Part shown: piece by piece, positions 63,959 to 64,000 of the stretch
Numbering within the stretch: position 1 is the stretch's first letter
Layout: every line of letters starts with the position of its first letter
Source of the DNA: Nocardiopsis algeriensis
GTDB taxonomy: Bacteria; Actinomycetota; Actinomycetes; Streptosporangiales; Streptosporangiaceae
Reading direction: 5' to 3'
DNA length: 64,000 bases
NCBI RefSeq assembly: GCF_014203695.1
Contig: NZ_JACHJO010000006.1
Location: 62,001 to 126,000 of the forward strand
Translations under genes and position numbers: made by a program
The notes under the pieces: generated by a model
Told to the model about the DNA's origin: nothing
Seen by the model: only the letters and a program-made list of their open reading frames with translations
Databases searched by the model: none

Positions 63959-64000
63959 TCAGGGGCGGCTGTACCGATCCGTGGCTGGAGACGTGGGGCA
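63959..64000 (-). CDS. Possible 3' tail of a gene entering from the right edge
   Basis: On the minus strand, 13 open codons run from the window edge to a TGA just before the intrinsic terminator. The fragment is too short to identify. Confidence 0.25.
   Translation of the reverse strand, partial: CPTSPATDRYSRP

Overview
The window is high-GC actinobacterial DNA, with roughly 70% GC by eye over most of its length. Gene content points to a Nocardiopsis-like member of the Streptosporangiales: the glpX / DUF4245 / ispH / xseA / xseB / ychF housekeeping block, frequent GTG and TTG starts, leaderless promoters, a TcpC/TcpD/TcpE plus SCO6880-type secretion locus, a WXG-type toxin locus with DUF6507 and DUF6177 partners, and an ectoine hydroxylase. 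I name a genus only as an inference; no rRNA, tRNA or complete marker operon was found.

Layout. 1-11.9 kb is core metabolism and DNA repair: a DUF3352 membrane protein (cut by the left edge), class II fructose-1,6-bisphosphatase, a TetR regulator, DUF4245, IspH, an Ala/Pro/Glu-rich protein, exonuclease VII (xseA-xseB), DUF6542, RmuC, an FkbM methyltransferase and the YchF GTPase. 11.9-20.3 kb looks like one catabolic regulon: a CocE-type hydrolase and a divergent metallo-beta-lactamase-fold hydrolase, then a leftward operon with two phosphotriesterase-family proteins (one with intact metal ligands, one with nearly all of them lost), an FAD monooxygenase and an HSL-type esterase, ending at a GntR/UTRA regulator. 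A near-identical dyad lies in both promoter regions, which argues for shared control.

21.3-41.7 kb holds a split type IV secretion-like system: TcpC, TcpD, a 1305-residue TcpE-ParA fusion, a SCO6880-type VirB4 ATPase, a VirB6-like (SCO6881-type) protein, a VirB8-like protein, a transglycosylase-NlpC/P60 wall hydrolase and a low-GC exported protein. It is interrupted by ectD, a secreted HNH nuclease, a DUF6891 protein and a Ser/Thr kinase. A related sequence element precedes the first gene of each of its three segments. No relaxase, VirD4/TcpA coupling protein or integrase is visible. An extracytoplasmic loop of the VirB6-like protein and most of the last gene share an unusually low GC content.

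41.7-53.8 kb carries thymidine kinase, a bacterial voltage-gated sodium channel, a small P-loop kinase and a polymorphic toxin locus on the minus strand: DUF6507, a small partner, a 926-residue WXG-like toxin with a low-GC tip, an overlapping immunity candidate, a YwqK-like protein and three tandem Imm49 genes. A divergent DUF6177 gene follows.

53.8-64 kb contains DUF4429, a noncoding hairpin-repeat tract, a MerR-type regulator, a beta-propeller lipoprotein, an excisionase-like HTH protein coupled to an alpha/beta hydrolase, a GNAT acetyltransferase, a MATE-like transporter and a DUF1430-type bacteriocin-associated membrane protein.
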